NCBI GenBank assembly: GCA_036417435.1
Contig: CM070904.1
Location: forward strand, 62,504,408-62,568,407
Length of the DNA: 64,000 bases
Reading direction: 5' to 3'
Source of the DNA: Inia geoffrensis
Taxonomy: Eukaryota > Chordata > Mammalia > Artiodactyla > Iniidae
Under the pieces are notes generated by a model. It was not told the DNA's origin. It was given only the letters and a program-made list of their open reading frames with translations, and ran no database searches. Positions 36,093 through 47,249 of the stretch are shown here, piece by piece (position 1 is the first letter of the stretch; each line of letters begins with the position of its first letter). Both the position numbers and the translations under genes were made by a program.

Positions 36093-37674
36093 AACCCTTA
36101 TCTTATAAAAGGATCTTCTGATCTTAATTCAGATATAACTATAGTTGTAAATATAGCTGTAAATATAGTTTATATAGTTGTAAAATCTTTAGCAAATGCA
36201 CGATTTCAAGCTCTACTTTTCTCATACAACTTTTCATTTACATTTTCACAAGTTGTTTAGTTTTTATAGTTATAATTTTAGTAACTACATAAAGATACAG
36301 TCAATAAATACTGAATCTTTTAAAAAAAATTCTTAATGTAGTAGTGAAAATTAAGACAGCCTCACACAAGTACACCTCATTTTAGGAAAACCAGAATTAT
36401 GGACAAACAAAAAAAGCAAAACAGAGGGTGGGTATTTTCTTGAGGAAAGTACTCAATATAGAATTCCTTTAAATAATACGCTCCCCTGGATCCCCAGGGG
36501 ATTCAGTTTCCTAAAACTAAGAGTTACACCCTTTTGTAACTGCCTTAGGGTGAATACTTTCTGAGATCCTTTCTAGCACATCGTGACTAATGCATTGATT
36601 GGGTAAAAAGAGGTTACCCATATATTCTAGGGTTTTCCAGTTACAGAAACCTACTGGAATGAAGGATGTGTTTACATCTCAGGCTCTGGTGGTTCAACAA
36701 AAACTCGGAAGAGTTTTGCTCTCATTTACTCCCACCCTGCTGAGTCCAGGGGCTTCTAGGATCCTAGTGTCCTCAGGATGTCAGGGACAGTGTGCGGTCA
36801 TCTATTCTCGTCCATTCTCCTGCCTTCAGTCGGGACCACACCCAAACCCGCCCAGACAGAGGAGAGTCTGCCCTATTTTTAACAAGACCCAGGGACTGGG
36901 AGCATTCTTCCTTTCTCAATAACCCCATTTCAAATCCAATCCACACTTTTGCTTTGCTTTTCGCGCAATTAGAGGGCCTCCATGCACTTCTTACAAATTT
37001 CCATCTAATACAAGAGACATTTTCCACAAATTTAAAATTAAGGAAATAATATAAATGGATCAAATAGAAAATAAGATGTGTTTTAGATTGTCTGTGACTT
37101 TAAATATACTAGTAAAATGTCACATTATGTTGTAAGATTAGGATATGCACTAGCAAATAGGGTTTTCTAAAATCCCAAATTCTGTAAGTGTAATTACGTA
37201 ATCTTAAAAATCTTAAGACATTTGACTGAGAACATATGCTTATGTCTAAGAGAGAAAATGATGTACCTTTCATGCAACCCCCCCGAAAGATTTCATTTTT
37301 GTTTAGTGAGATTAGTTTATATTTAAGCAAGGTTATATTTAAGATACACAATAATGAAAATTACTCCACCTCCTTCTATACTTTTATTTTTGTTCAATGA
37401 GGTTAGATTGCTTTGGGGGAATAATTGCTATTTACCATTCTGCTAGTGTTTTGCTAATTGCCTCCCATCAGATTTTATTTAGTTCTTATACACATCAGGA
37501 AGCTGAAAAATTTTGAGGAGATGTAAAAGGACAAAGATTAGTCAAGGATAGAAGTGACTACTTTAACTCATACCTGATCAACATCCCTTTTTTTAAAAAT
37601 GTTTTCCATTCAGCCCCGCTCCCAAAATCAAATGCTTGTTTGATATTGCAGGGGAATGTTTCTTTATAGGTGAG
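36093..37674. other. Unassigned sequence
   Basis: No gene. It contains an 8-bp inverted repeat, TCCCCTGG-ATCC-CCAGGGGA, at 36,482-36,501. Open frames at about 36,600-37,060 overlap on both strands and show no homology I recognise. Confidence 0.35.
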
Positions 37675-37686
37675 GACATGCTTTCT

Positions 37687-37904
37687 TTTTCTTTCTTTTT
37701 TTTTTTTTTTTGGCAATACGCGGGCCTCTCACTGCTGTGGACTCTCCCGTTGTGGAGCACAGGCTCCGGACACTCAGGCTCAGCGGCCATGGCTCACAGG
37801 CCCAGCCGCTCTGCGGCACGTGGGATCTTCCCGGACCGGGGCACGAACCCACGTCCCCTGAATCGGCAGGTGGACTCTCAACCACTGCACGACCAGGGAA
37901 GCCC
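37687..37904 (-). mobile_element. CHR-type SINE, about 210 bp
   Basis: T-tract, then GGCAATACGCGGGCCTCTCA, ending GACCAGGGAAGCCC. Target-site duplication GACATGCTTTCT at 37,675-37,686 and 37,905-37,916. Confidence 0.93.
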
Positions 37905-37916
37905 GACATGCTTTCT

Positions 37917-38824
37917 CAAAGCATCCTGCATTATTGCTGTAGTTTCGGCTAATTTATTTTATAAATTTATTCTACAAAAATAAATCAGTTGTCTTCCTCT
38001 GATATCAACATTCTGACAAGCCTGGTTTCCTCATTTTATTTTTCTTAGAAAATTCCTATTTTGAAGAATGTAAAAAAGATTGAATACTCTTCCTTGATGC
38101 AGTCTGCTTTTGTCTGTATTCTTTCTTTCTTTTTTTGGTACCGAGGCTGATATGTAGCCACATGTGCTAGATAAGAATTCTTTATCAGATTTAGCCATTC
38201 TGCACATGATTAATTTTGTTATGGTCAAAACAGAACGTGTTTTCTAGGTTCCTCTGGCAGTCACTGTATACAGCTACTCCTGCCCTTAAATCATCTTAAT
38301 TTGTGTATAGTAAAGTAGAGTATGTCCTGGTTGAAACAATTGTTTATTTCCACTCCATTCATGCTACAGCACTTCCTGGGCTTTCTAAGGTCATATCTTC
38401 ATATTTTCGAAAAAACGGTTAATATCACTTTGACAGGCTGTCTTGATCTTTTCCCATGAATTATAAAACCCCCATGACGAAGACATGATTTTATTTTTCA
38501 TGTTATAACAAATTTTGCGGCAAATTACATTAGTAAGAAAGAGAAAAAAAGAAGATAGCAGTCTGAATCAGGTAACAAAATTAAAAGAAGTGGAAAACAA
38601 GATATCTTTCTCATGAGGCACTGGTAAAAATTTACAATCTCCTCAAGTGCGATGAAAATTTGTATCTTACCAGTGCTCAGTAGGTTTATGACTAATAAAT
38701 ATTACTGAGTGGTTAATATGTCTACAGACTCAGAAAATTTAGCCAAAGATATATTTTCTGATCATTTCAAACTACTGTGCAGTCTCTTTATATTGTATAG
38801 CAGATGGCTTGGTGGATGGGAATT
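37917..38824. other. Unassigned sequence
   Basis: No gene or repeat recognised. Confidence 0.35.
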
Positions 38825-38935
38825 ACGAAATAGATTTGAACCCTTGTTCTCTTGTTTAATTGCTGTGTGACCCTGGGCAAGTTACTTGACCTCTGTGTAC
38901 CTTAGTTTTCTCATTATAAAATGGGGGAAGATAAA
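38825..38935 (+). mobile_element. MIR SINE core
   Basis: GCTGTGTGACCCTGGGCAAG, TTACTTGACCTCTGTGTACC and TTTTCTCATTATAAAATGGG follow the MIR core closely. Confidence 0.85.
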
Positions 38936-39003
38936 ATCATTATGCTGTACACCTTAATCTTATACAGTGCTGTATGTCAGTTATATCTCAATAAAACTAG
39001 AAA
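38936..39003 (+). mobile_element. L1 3' terminal fragment
   Basis: TGCTGTACACCTTAATCTTA, then TGTCAGTTATATCTCAATAA and a short A-rich end, match the extreme 3' end of an old L1. It abuts the MIR. Confidence 0.65.
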
Positions 39004-39898
39004 AATAATGAGGAGGCTAATAATTTTTCCTATTTATAAGTTATATTAAATGGACATGAATAAATATATATTTATTCATATCATATGACTATTATAATAT
39101 TACTTATGTCATAAGTCTATATCACTAAGTATTATTTACCTGGTAAATAATAATATGTTAGCTATTATTACTAATTTTAAAACGTAAGATCTCATTGCTG
39201 CGATTATTATATTGATCTTGGACATTGGCAAAAATTATAGTGTTTGGAAGTGATTGCCCAGAGAATAGGAATTCTTCATAGAAATTCCAGACAGCACAGA
39301 AACTTGTAGAAGATGTAGAAACATGAAGAAAAGAATTTACCCTTTACTGAGCAGAGTTACCACTATTCTGTGATTAATTGAATCTTAAGTTAACTGTCAT
39401 GAAGAGTCACAGAGGCAACTCTGACTTTCTTGAGATGCCCAGAGCTGGCCTGACCTCACCAGTCAGTAGAAGTCAGGATGAATTGGGATCCATATTCCAA
39501 ACTCACTTTAGTTTAAGGGGGCCTGAAAACTGCCTTAAATTTATACTTGTCACCTTCTCTACTTGCTCCATGGTGCACTTCCAAATTTCACCTGTGTTCT
39601 CCACATTTGGATAACCAGTTGTCAAGTTTCAAACTTCTTCAGATAGCATTGGAACAGGCAGTAAAAATCACCAGATCTTCTTTAAATTCTCCATAGTCTT
39701 CATGCTATAAGAATTACTTCATTTTAAAAGAACGATGAGCAGATTAGAATACTTTTTGTTTCTAATGTTCATTAGTTTGCTAGACATATATATATTGAAC
39801 ATTAGCCATGTGTTAAGCATTTGTTATGTAAGGATAAATAAACCATGGTCCTTGTCCAAGTTGGGATTTACATACTGGTAGTTTAGTGTTATCTTATA
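39004..39898. other. Unassigned sequence with AT palindromes
   Basis: A perfect 24-bp palindrome lies at 39,056-39,079 and an 11-bp hairpin with 1-nt loop at 39,130-39,152. No gene. Confidence 0.4.
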
Positions 39899-40832
39899 TA
39901 TAGTTGATTCTCTTACTGTTTAGTTTATGCACTAAAATTTATTTGTAATTCCAAAACCAATTCCTGTGGCTTTGGTGGTCATTTGTGGACATGCACTGAG
40001 CAGCAAAGAATTTTAGTCTCCTGTCAGGCACATTTTCAGTTCAAATTGAGCAAGGTGATCTCTGCCTTCTTGTTTCAGCTCTTAGACTGTAAATGGTGTG
40101 CTTTTTGCAGTCTATTTGTTGCCATGATTTTTGCATTTTTGTGCTCTTTGTTGATGATTTCACTGTTTAAAATGGCCTCAAATGTTGTGGTGAAGTACTG
40201 TCTAGTGTGTTCCTTAAACACTGAACTGTGATGTTCCTTATGGAGAAAATATGTTTTGTGTAGGCATGAGTTATAGTGCTTTGGCTGTGAGCTCAATGTT
40301 AATGAATCAACAAGATGGTACATTCAGAAAAAGGAAGAGGAAATCCACCAATCTGTACATGAGGCTGCTCTGGAAAGTGTGACACCTATAGTCCATGATG
40401 AAGTTATAAAAAAGATAAAAAATGTAACTGTATTTGTGGATTCATGAGATGATGAATTGTTGTGAGGCTGAAAACAAAGGAATTTATGTTCATGTTACCT
40501 AGGGTCATGAAAATGTTAAACCCATCTTGTCTAGTGTTTTATTATAAAGAAATATGTCAATAATTATTTGTAATATATATATGTGTATATATACCATTAT
40601 ATTACATATAATATTATATATATTATTATATATGTATAATCATATATATATTTTGTCTTTAAACAGAAACACACATGAAACAAGAATATGTATTGATCTT
40701 TTTCTGACCAGAAGCTCACAGGAACCTAACCCTGTATTTCCCCTATGAACAATGGCTCAGTATTCATTAATTCAGTGTTTTCAGTGACTTTACGGAACAT
40801 AACTACTGTGAACAACAAGAATTTACTGCATA
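39899..40832 (+). mobile_element. TcMar-Tigger DNA transposon fossil
   Basis: The ends are imperfect inverted repeats: left TAGTTGATTCTCTTACTG, right (complement) CAGTAAATTCTTGTTGTT. Internal phrases GGCATGAGTTATAGTGCTTT, AATGTTAATGAATCAACAAG, AAACAGAAACACACATGAAA and GGAACCTAACCCTGTATTTC are Tigger-family wording. The transposase frame is destroyed. A TA-rich microsatellite lies inside at about 40,570-40,650. Confidence 0.65.
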
Positions 40833-40850
40833 TTCTTTGATAGTCTACAG

Positions 40851-41081
40851 CAGTGGTTCTCAACCAGGGCAATTTTGCACCCCGTGGGACATTTAGGAAT
40901 GTGTGGAGGTGTTTTGATGGTCATGACTTGGTGGGGAGTGGGACTGGGAGGGGGTTCTACTGGCTTCTAGTGGTTAAAGGCAAAGGATGCTGTTATACTT
41001 CCTACAATGCACAGGACAGCTCCCCACAATGAAGAATTATCCCATCAAAAATGTCAACAGTGCCACAATTGAGAAACCCCA
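40851..41081 (+). mobile_element. MER5A-like hAT-Charlie transposon, near complete
   Basis: Starts CAGTGGTTCTCAACCAGGGC and ends AATTGAGAAACCCC, the expected inverted ends, with internal CAATGCACAGGACAGCTCCC. The flanking octamers GTCTACAG (40,843-40,850) and CTCTACAC (41,082-41,089) resemble the hAT-Charlie 8-bp duplication. Confidence 0.85.
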
Positions 41082-41089
41082 CTCTACAC

Positions 41090-41300
41090 CAAGTCTTCAA
41101 ACTTTCTCTGTAAGGACCGGATAGTTAATATTTTCATATATGTGGGCAATGTGGTCTCCATTACAACTATTTGACTCTGCCATTGTAGCATGAAAGCAAC
41201 TACTGACAATATACCAGCTGACAATGGGTGCATCTGTTTCATGATAAACTTTATTTATAAAAATGGTCAGCCTGTTGGATTTGGGCCTGGGCTATAGTCT
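41090..41300 (+). mobile_element. DNA transposon fossil, family unassigned
   Basis: CTCTGTAAGGACCGGATAGT, GACTCTGCCATTGTAGCATG and AAACTTTATTTATAAAAATG, ending GGGCTATAGTCTGTGGACTC, is wording of a common non-autonomous mammalian DNA transposon. Confidence 0.55.
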
Positions 41301-41312
41301 GTGGACTCCTCC

Positions 41313-41497
41313 ATAGCAGTAAATCTTAATCTTGAATGCTCATTAGAAGAACCCAGGAGCTTTTAAACAATGGTATCGCCTGGACTCCTGTTCCCCCAAT
41401 TCTGATTTGATGGGTCTGGGAGGGGACCCCAGTGTTGGTACTAATTAAAAGCATCCTACAGATGAGAATGTACAGCCAATGTTGAGAGCCGTCACTA
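41313..41497 (+). mobile_element. hAT-Charlie fossil (MER58/MER20-like)
   Basis: TCTTGAATGCTCATTAGAAG, then CAATTCTGATTTGATGGGTC and AATGTACAGCCAATGTTGAG, follow the order of MER20/MER58-type elements. It is the third DNA transposon in a row here. Confidence 0.6.
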
Positions 41498-42353
41498 TGA
41501 GATAGTTGCTCTTTGTGTATTTGAAAACTGACCCAGCCCAGTAGACCCTTATCAGCAGCCGGGAGAGCCTTCTCTTGCAGTTTGGCTTTTGTCCCAGGCA
41601 CTCTCCTGAAAGTCTCCAAATTAATGGCCTTTTTTAGTGCTCATTCCTCTGAACCCCTGAGGTTCAGATTTAGAAACACTTCATGCTTTCAGGTACATTG
41701 AAACTCCTCACTCTCCTGGTTCTCCTCCTATGCTTCTAACTACTCTTCTGTCTCTTCTTCAACCTTTTGCACATTAAATATAGATGCTCCCCAAAGAGCT
41801 GTCCTAGGGTTCTTCTCTGATTAATTTTCCCTGGCCTGTGTCATGGCTTTAGCTCTCTAGAAACAACGTTCATGTTAACTATCTTTTGGCCTAATCTCTC
41901 CCACAGGGGTTGTTTTGGTGGGCCACCTGGTGACTCTACTCTTGATCATGATTTTGGAAATTAGATATGAAAAGTCATAGTCATAAAACTAAGTTACAGT
42001 CTCTTCCTCCAGATATCAATTCCCACTGCATAGGACATTTCATAAAACATTTTGAAAACTACCATCCTTACTGTGGAACTATCTTACAGGAGAAACAACT
42101 CCACAATAAGGTCTTTTGGGGTCTTTGTAACGTACCTTATGCATCTAGGTCTACCTCATGCTGAATAGAAAGTTACCAGTGTATATAGGCTAAATACTAT
42201 TTAATAAGAATAAGTAAAGGAAATACCAGTTTTTCTTTTAGGTCACCAGATCACTCCTATAGTTCAGAGGTAAAATAATGAGACACTCACTCATTGTCAG
42301 ATGCATCCAGCAGATCTTCGCAGGAGATAGGTGAGACACGCAAACTGGGTAAT
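41498..42353. other. Unassigned sequence
   Basis: No gene or repeat that I can name. Confidence 0.35.
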
Positions 42354-42366
42354 TGGCAAGAGTTTT

Positions 42367-42572
42367 TTTTTTTTTTTTCTGTGGTACGCGGGCCTCTCAC
42401 CGTTGTGGCCTCTCCCATTGCAGAGCACAGGCTCCGGATGAGCAGGCTCAGTGGCCATGGCTCATGGGTCCAGCCGCTCCGTGACATGTGGCATCTTCCC
42501 AGACCGGGGCACGAACCCGTGTCCCCTGCACTGGCAGGCGGACTCTCAACCACTGCGCCACCAGGGAAGCCC
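42367..42572 (-). mobile_element. CHR-type SINE, about 210 bp
   Basis: T-tract, then GTGGTACGCGGGCCTCTCAC, ending GCGCCACCAGGGAAGCC. Target-site duplication TGGCAAGAGTTTT at 42,354-42,366 and 42,573-42,585. Confidence 0.93.
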
Positions 42573-42615
42573 TGGCAAGAGTTTTAAGGGGGTCTTTTTA
42601 CAAAGGTATGGGCAG

Positions 42616-43105
42616 GTGTATTTGTTTCCTAGAGCTACTGTAACAAATTACCACTAACTTGGTGACTCAAAACAACAGAAGTTTATTCTCTCACCAGTCT
42701 GGAGGCCAGAAGTCCAAAATCAAGGTGTTGGCCAGACTGCACTCCCTTCAGAAGCTCTAGAGGAGAATCCTTCCTGGCCTCTTCCAGCTTCTGTTGGTTA
42801 TTGGCATTCTTTGGCTTCCTTGACTGTGGCTACATCACTCCAATCTCTGCCTCTGTTTTTACATTGCCTTCTCCTCTTCTCTTCACATTGCCTTCTTCTC
42901 TTCTGTCTGTGTCAAATTCCTCTTTGCCTTTCTTTCATAAGGACACTTGTCATTGGATTTAGGGCCCACCCAAACTGTCAAGGATGATCTCCTAATCTCA
43001 AGATCCTCAACTTAATTACATCTGCAAAGATCATTTTTACAAACAAGGGGTTAACATGTGGACATCTTTTAATATCTTTCTTGGGGCCACCATTCAACCC
43101 GTTAT
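42616..43105 (+). mobile_element. Ancient interspersed repeat, family unassigned
   Basis: GCTACTGTAACAAATTACCA, CTCAAAACAACAGAAGTTTA, CAGTCTGGAGGCCAGAAGTC, ATTTAGGGCCCACCCAAACT and CATTCAACCCGTTATA follow in the order of a well-known mammalian repeat that I cannot name with certainty. Confidence 0.6.
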
Positions 43106-44184
43106 AGCAGGATTGGGAGAAACCAACAGCAGCTGTGAAACCCTATAGGGTGTATTTACTAGGACTGCAGGAGACAGGAGGAAGTACTGAGTGGAATCTA
43201 GAGCCAGTAGCTATAACTGTAGGTGGGGAGGGAGGCACCTGTATGGTTTGAAAGAGAATTGCACTTGACATAAAGAAAGCTGGGGGAAAAAACACCCAAC
43301 TTTATCCCCTTTCCACCCTCCTACTGGTGCTTCTCGTTGGTTGAATCAGAGGAAAAGATGCTCAATGATGCAGTCTATAAAAGAGAAGGGTGAATGGTGG
43401 ATTTGGAAGGGCAAACAGAAAACATCCCATACATCAGGACATTACCATTCCTGAAGAGGAGTGGAAAAAGTTCTCAAGTTAGAAGTTCAGATTACGTTGC
43501 TTTCACAAGTGCATCAGTAGGTTTAACTTCTTCTATATGTAAAGAACAAATGAGAACATATTTCTCTTTTTTTCTGTAATTTCAGGCCATTACACACTGG
43601 TACAGGGAAATACTAATTACTTACCTCTGTGTTTTGGGAAAAGAAGTGTCAGCAGAGTACAAACCACCACAGTCCTTTCCATATATAGGAACAATCCCAT
43701 TATCATAAGCATCATCATTATTATTACAATTCTATTTCCCTTGTTTATATTCCTTTTCTGTCTCAAAAGGAATTTAGGTGGTTCATGAAGAAGAAGAAAT
43801 GTATCACAAGGAAGATGAAATTAATATAGAAAGTCAAGACCATGGAAAGGAAGAGAAAGCAAATATGTCATCCTCAAGGGCTAATAGAGTTGCTGTGACT
43901 GAGCATCAGATTTGGTTCTACCTTCCTCGCAGCTGTCATTATGATAACATAGTTATGTCCACATGTTACCCTAACAGAACTTTGTTTATCTAGCCAAGAG
44001 AAACTCTGCAACACATGATTCCATAAAGGCTGTCTTCCTCAACCACACACGTAATAGTCACTTTCTATGATTAAAAATTACCAGATAATTCGCCAATCAT
44101 GGGTTATGGAAATAAAATTTTGAAGAATGGGGAAAAAACTGTAGAAGAATATAGAGGGACCAGAAGAAAAGAAGCAAGTGAAGG
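43106..44184. other. Unassigned sequence
   Basis: No gene. Short open frames at about 43,394-43,579 and 43,778-43,993 are not supported by homology or promoter signals. Confidence 0.35.
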
Positions 44185-44520
44185 ATGGACTTCCCTCATG
44201 GTGCAGTGGTTAAGAGTCCGCCTGCCAGTGCAGGGGACACAGGTTCCATCACTGGTCTGGGAAGATCCTAAATGCCGTGGAGCAACTAAGCCCGTGTGCC
44301 ACAACTACTGAGCCTGTGCTCTAGAGCCCGCGAGTCACAACTACTGAGCCTGCGTGCCTAGAGCCCGTGCTCCGCAACAAGAGAAGCCGCCACAATGAGA
44401 CGCCCTCGCACCGCAACAAAGAGTAGCCCCCCCCCCCGCTCACCACAACTAGAGAAAGCCCATGCACAGCAACGAAGACCCAACGCAGACAAAAATAAAT
44501 AAATAAATAAATTTTAATAA
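44185..44520 (+). mobile_element. CHR-type SINE, long form, + orientation
   Basis: Starts TGGACTTCCCTCATGGTGCA, includes the B-box region (GGTTCCATCACTGGTCTGG), repeated CACAACTACTGAGCCTG modules, a C-run at about 44,428-44,438, and ends in an (AAAT)n tail. A purine-rich imperfect target duplication (AGAAAAGAAGCAA and AGAAAAGAAAAAAGAAACAA, each followed by GAAGGA) flanks it. Confidence 0.88.
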
Positions 44521-44634
44521 AGAAAAGAAAAAAGAAACAATGAAGGAGGGAAGAGGGAACATTTTAAGGTCCATGTAGCTCTTCTAATTGCTAATTATTT
44601 TCAAATTTTCTCACCCCTTCTTTTACATTTTTTT

Positions 44635-44830
44635 ATTTGTTTTATTGAGATATTTAAATATAATACATTTAAATTTTAACTATTTCATTTTACTATTGTT
44701 TTATTATAATATATAATAATATACATCTATTATAAATTCACCAACTTTACATGAACTTTTTGATTTTTGATGTCTTCATAGCTGTCAAACTACTACAACA
44801 ATCATGATATATTACATTTTCATCACTGCC
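44635..44830 (-). mobile_element. L1M 3' end fragment, antisense
   Basis: TTTTATTGAGATATTTAAAT, then ATTCACCAACTTTACATG and TTACATTTTCATCACTGCCC, resemble the complement of an L1M 3' UTR. Very AT-rich and diverged. Confidence 0.45.
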
Positions 44831-44920
44831 CCTTGGCTTCCTGCGGGGCCACCCTAAGGGGGCAGAAGAGTGGGAGGGAGACTTTATCCATATTTCAGTG
44901 CTGGTTAAAAACATACCTTG

Positions 44921-45127
44921 TTTTTTTTTTTTTTGCGGTACGCGGGCCTCTCCCTGTTGTGGCCTCTCCCGTTGCGGAGCACAGGCTCCGGACGCGCAGG
45001 CTCAGCGGCCATGGCTCACGGGCCCAGCCGCTCCGCGCTATGTGGGATCCTCCCGGACTGGGGCACGACCCCGTGTCCCCTGCATCGGCAGGCGGACTCT
45101 CAACCACTGGGCCACCAGGTAAGCCCC
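44921..45127 (-). mobile_element. CHR-type SINE, about 210 bp
   Basis: T-tract, then GCGGTACGCGGGCCTCTCCC, ending GGGCCACCAGGTAAGCCCC. Target-site duplication CATACCTTG at 44,912-44,920 and 45,128-45,136. Confidence 0.93.
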
Positions 45128-45136
45128 CATACCTTG

Positions 45137-47249
45137 GTTTTTGACTCAAGGTGCTAATTTATGTATTTTACACATTTGTGCTCTGAGCCCCAAGGTTCTT
45201 AACTATAAGTTACAAGCAGGTTAAGATAAGTCTCTGAAATCTCTACAGGATCTATTCTCCTTTTTATTCTACTTCTAGGTAAAGTTGTATTTGAAGGAGC
45301 CTACAGGAAAAGCCACAATTTTCATAATTCAGCTAGAGTTTATGATCCATAATTTACTACACTGAAAAAATTAAACTTACCAATGTCTACCTCCAAAGTT
45401 CTGAAAATTTATTTAAACAGGGTAAATTTCTTCTTTTTCTATGAAAATAGGCAAAATATTGCCATTTAATATTCCCATTCCAAACACGTTGCAGCACATA
45501 CACAAATAACTGAGGGGTTGAGGTGCCTGTATTGATAATTCAAGTTTCAGAAAGGGATTCTGAGAAAATGTTTTATTGTTTACGTGGTCCAGACTGACTG
45601 TCTCCATTAAATACATTCACTGGATAATTGCTTAACTTTCCACTTTCCTTTTCTGGTGAAGTCACATATAATATGTCCAAAATGGCTAGAAGGAATCATG
45701 GGATTTATGCATATAAATACAGCATTGCTTTTCAGAAAGGACAGAATATGTTCAGGAACTATTTATATTCTGGGTAAGCTTTGAATTGTATATTTTACAT
45801 GCATAGAAAATAATTCATTATGAGAATATCTCATGTTGTACGCCAAACTAAATGACTCTTTGATACTGATGTCATGCCCATTCATATTAGTAGGAGTTAT
45901 AGAGACCAAGAGGACCAATTTCTAATGCCAAGAATGCACGGAATGGTTTCCATGGAGCATAATGGCATAATTGTCTGATGGAACAAAACTGAAAAGAACT
46001 GGAGGACGGAAAAAGGGTGTGGTGTCTGCAAAAATGAAAAACTTTATTCATGGATTCAAATTTATGCTTAAAATGGATTGGATGTGATATATCATTCTCG
46101 GTTTTCAGGCAAAAACTAGAAACTAGTTAAATAGTGATGGAACATTCAGAGTAATGTGGCAAATTCTCTTGGAACTTTCTTTTCCTCCACTTCAAATATA
46201 CTAATTATCACCTGTTCTATCTTTCTTCCCTAAAGGATGACAGGATAGCCTCCTTTTTTAAACCAAAGCTTTTGTAAAGTTTCCTTCCATATCCTTTTTA
46301 GGATTTCATGCCAGCAATCCTCACAGTGCCTTGTAAACCTGCCATTTCCTCCTACACATCTGGAAGACCTATTACCGTAAAAAAACCCAACCTGACTAAG
46401 AGACAGCTGGGAAAAAAGTCCTTGTCCAAGGGACAATCCAAAATATTTCTTTTGTCTTTTCATCAGACTGTTCATTATATTTTCATTCTCTTCTTTAACC
46501 ATAATTAAACCTTCCTTTGATTTCTTTCATGAACACTGAAAACCAATAAGCAGCTTTAACATTATCTTGAGTTTGTAAATAGTGATCACTTAGAGTAGTC
46601 CTGATGGTACATTTCATGACTTTGGTGCCATTCCAAGGACAGTTTCTTGTGTTAAGTTCAAATAAAGGTGTCTGTCTTATGCCACCAATTACTTACAATC
46701 ATTCCACAGTTTGGTTTTCTTCATAATGCTCGTCCAGACAGTTTTTTTTTTTTTTTTTGGTGCCTTCCCCGCTGTATATCTAAACAGTCTCTTTCTTTTT
46801 ATTACTTGGAATCAATTTCATTCTTCCTTAAGGCTACTGACTTTCTGTTTTAATTTGACTGGTTTCTTCATTTGTGGACCAATACTTTCATACTTAACCC
46901 TACTTCCAAATATTACCATAAAGATCCCTCTTGGGATCCTTTTATCTTAATAGTATTAAAATATGGACTGGTTGCTTTCTAGAGTTGAAGTCATTTTATA
47001 GACTTCTTTTATTGTGCTGCTGGATTGGATAGGTCTACTATTTTTGGATCCTACATCTTCCCTTTGTTTACTTTGCTTCTTTGTTTCACTGTAGTACATT
47101 TTCAAACAACTGCCTATGAAAAGATGGATGACATGCAAATATTCTGAGAATTTACAAGTTTGAAAATGCCTTTTATTCTGCTCTCACCCCTGATTGAGAG
47201 CTGGGCTGAGTGTTCAATTCTAGGTTACAAAAATTTTTTTCTTAGAACT
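45137..47249. other. Mostly unassigned sequence
   Basis: No gene. 46,670-47,250 is T-rich and has wording seen in old interspersed repeats (GATGACATGCAAATATTCTG, TTTATTCTGCTCTCACCCC), but I cannot name it. Confidence 0.35.

Noticed and set aside
44428..44438. C-run as a regulatory element
   Set aside because: It lies within a SINE and is probably a local slippage product.
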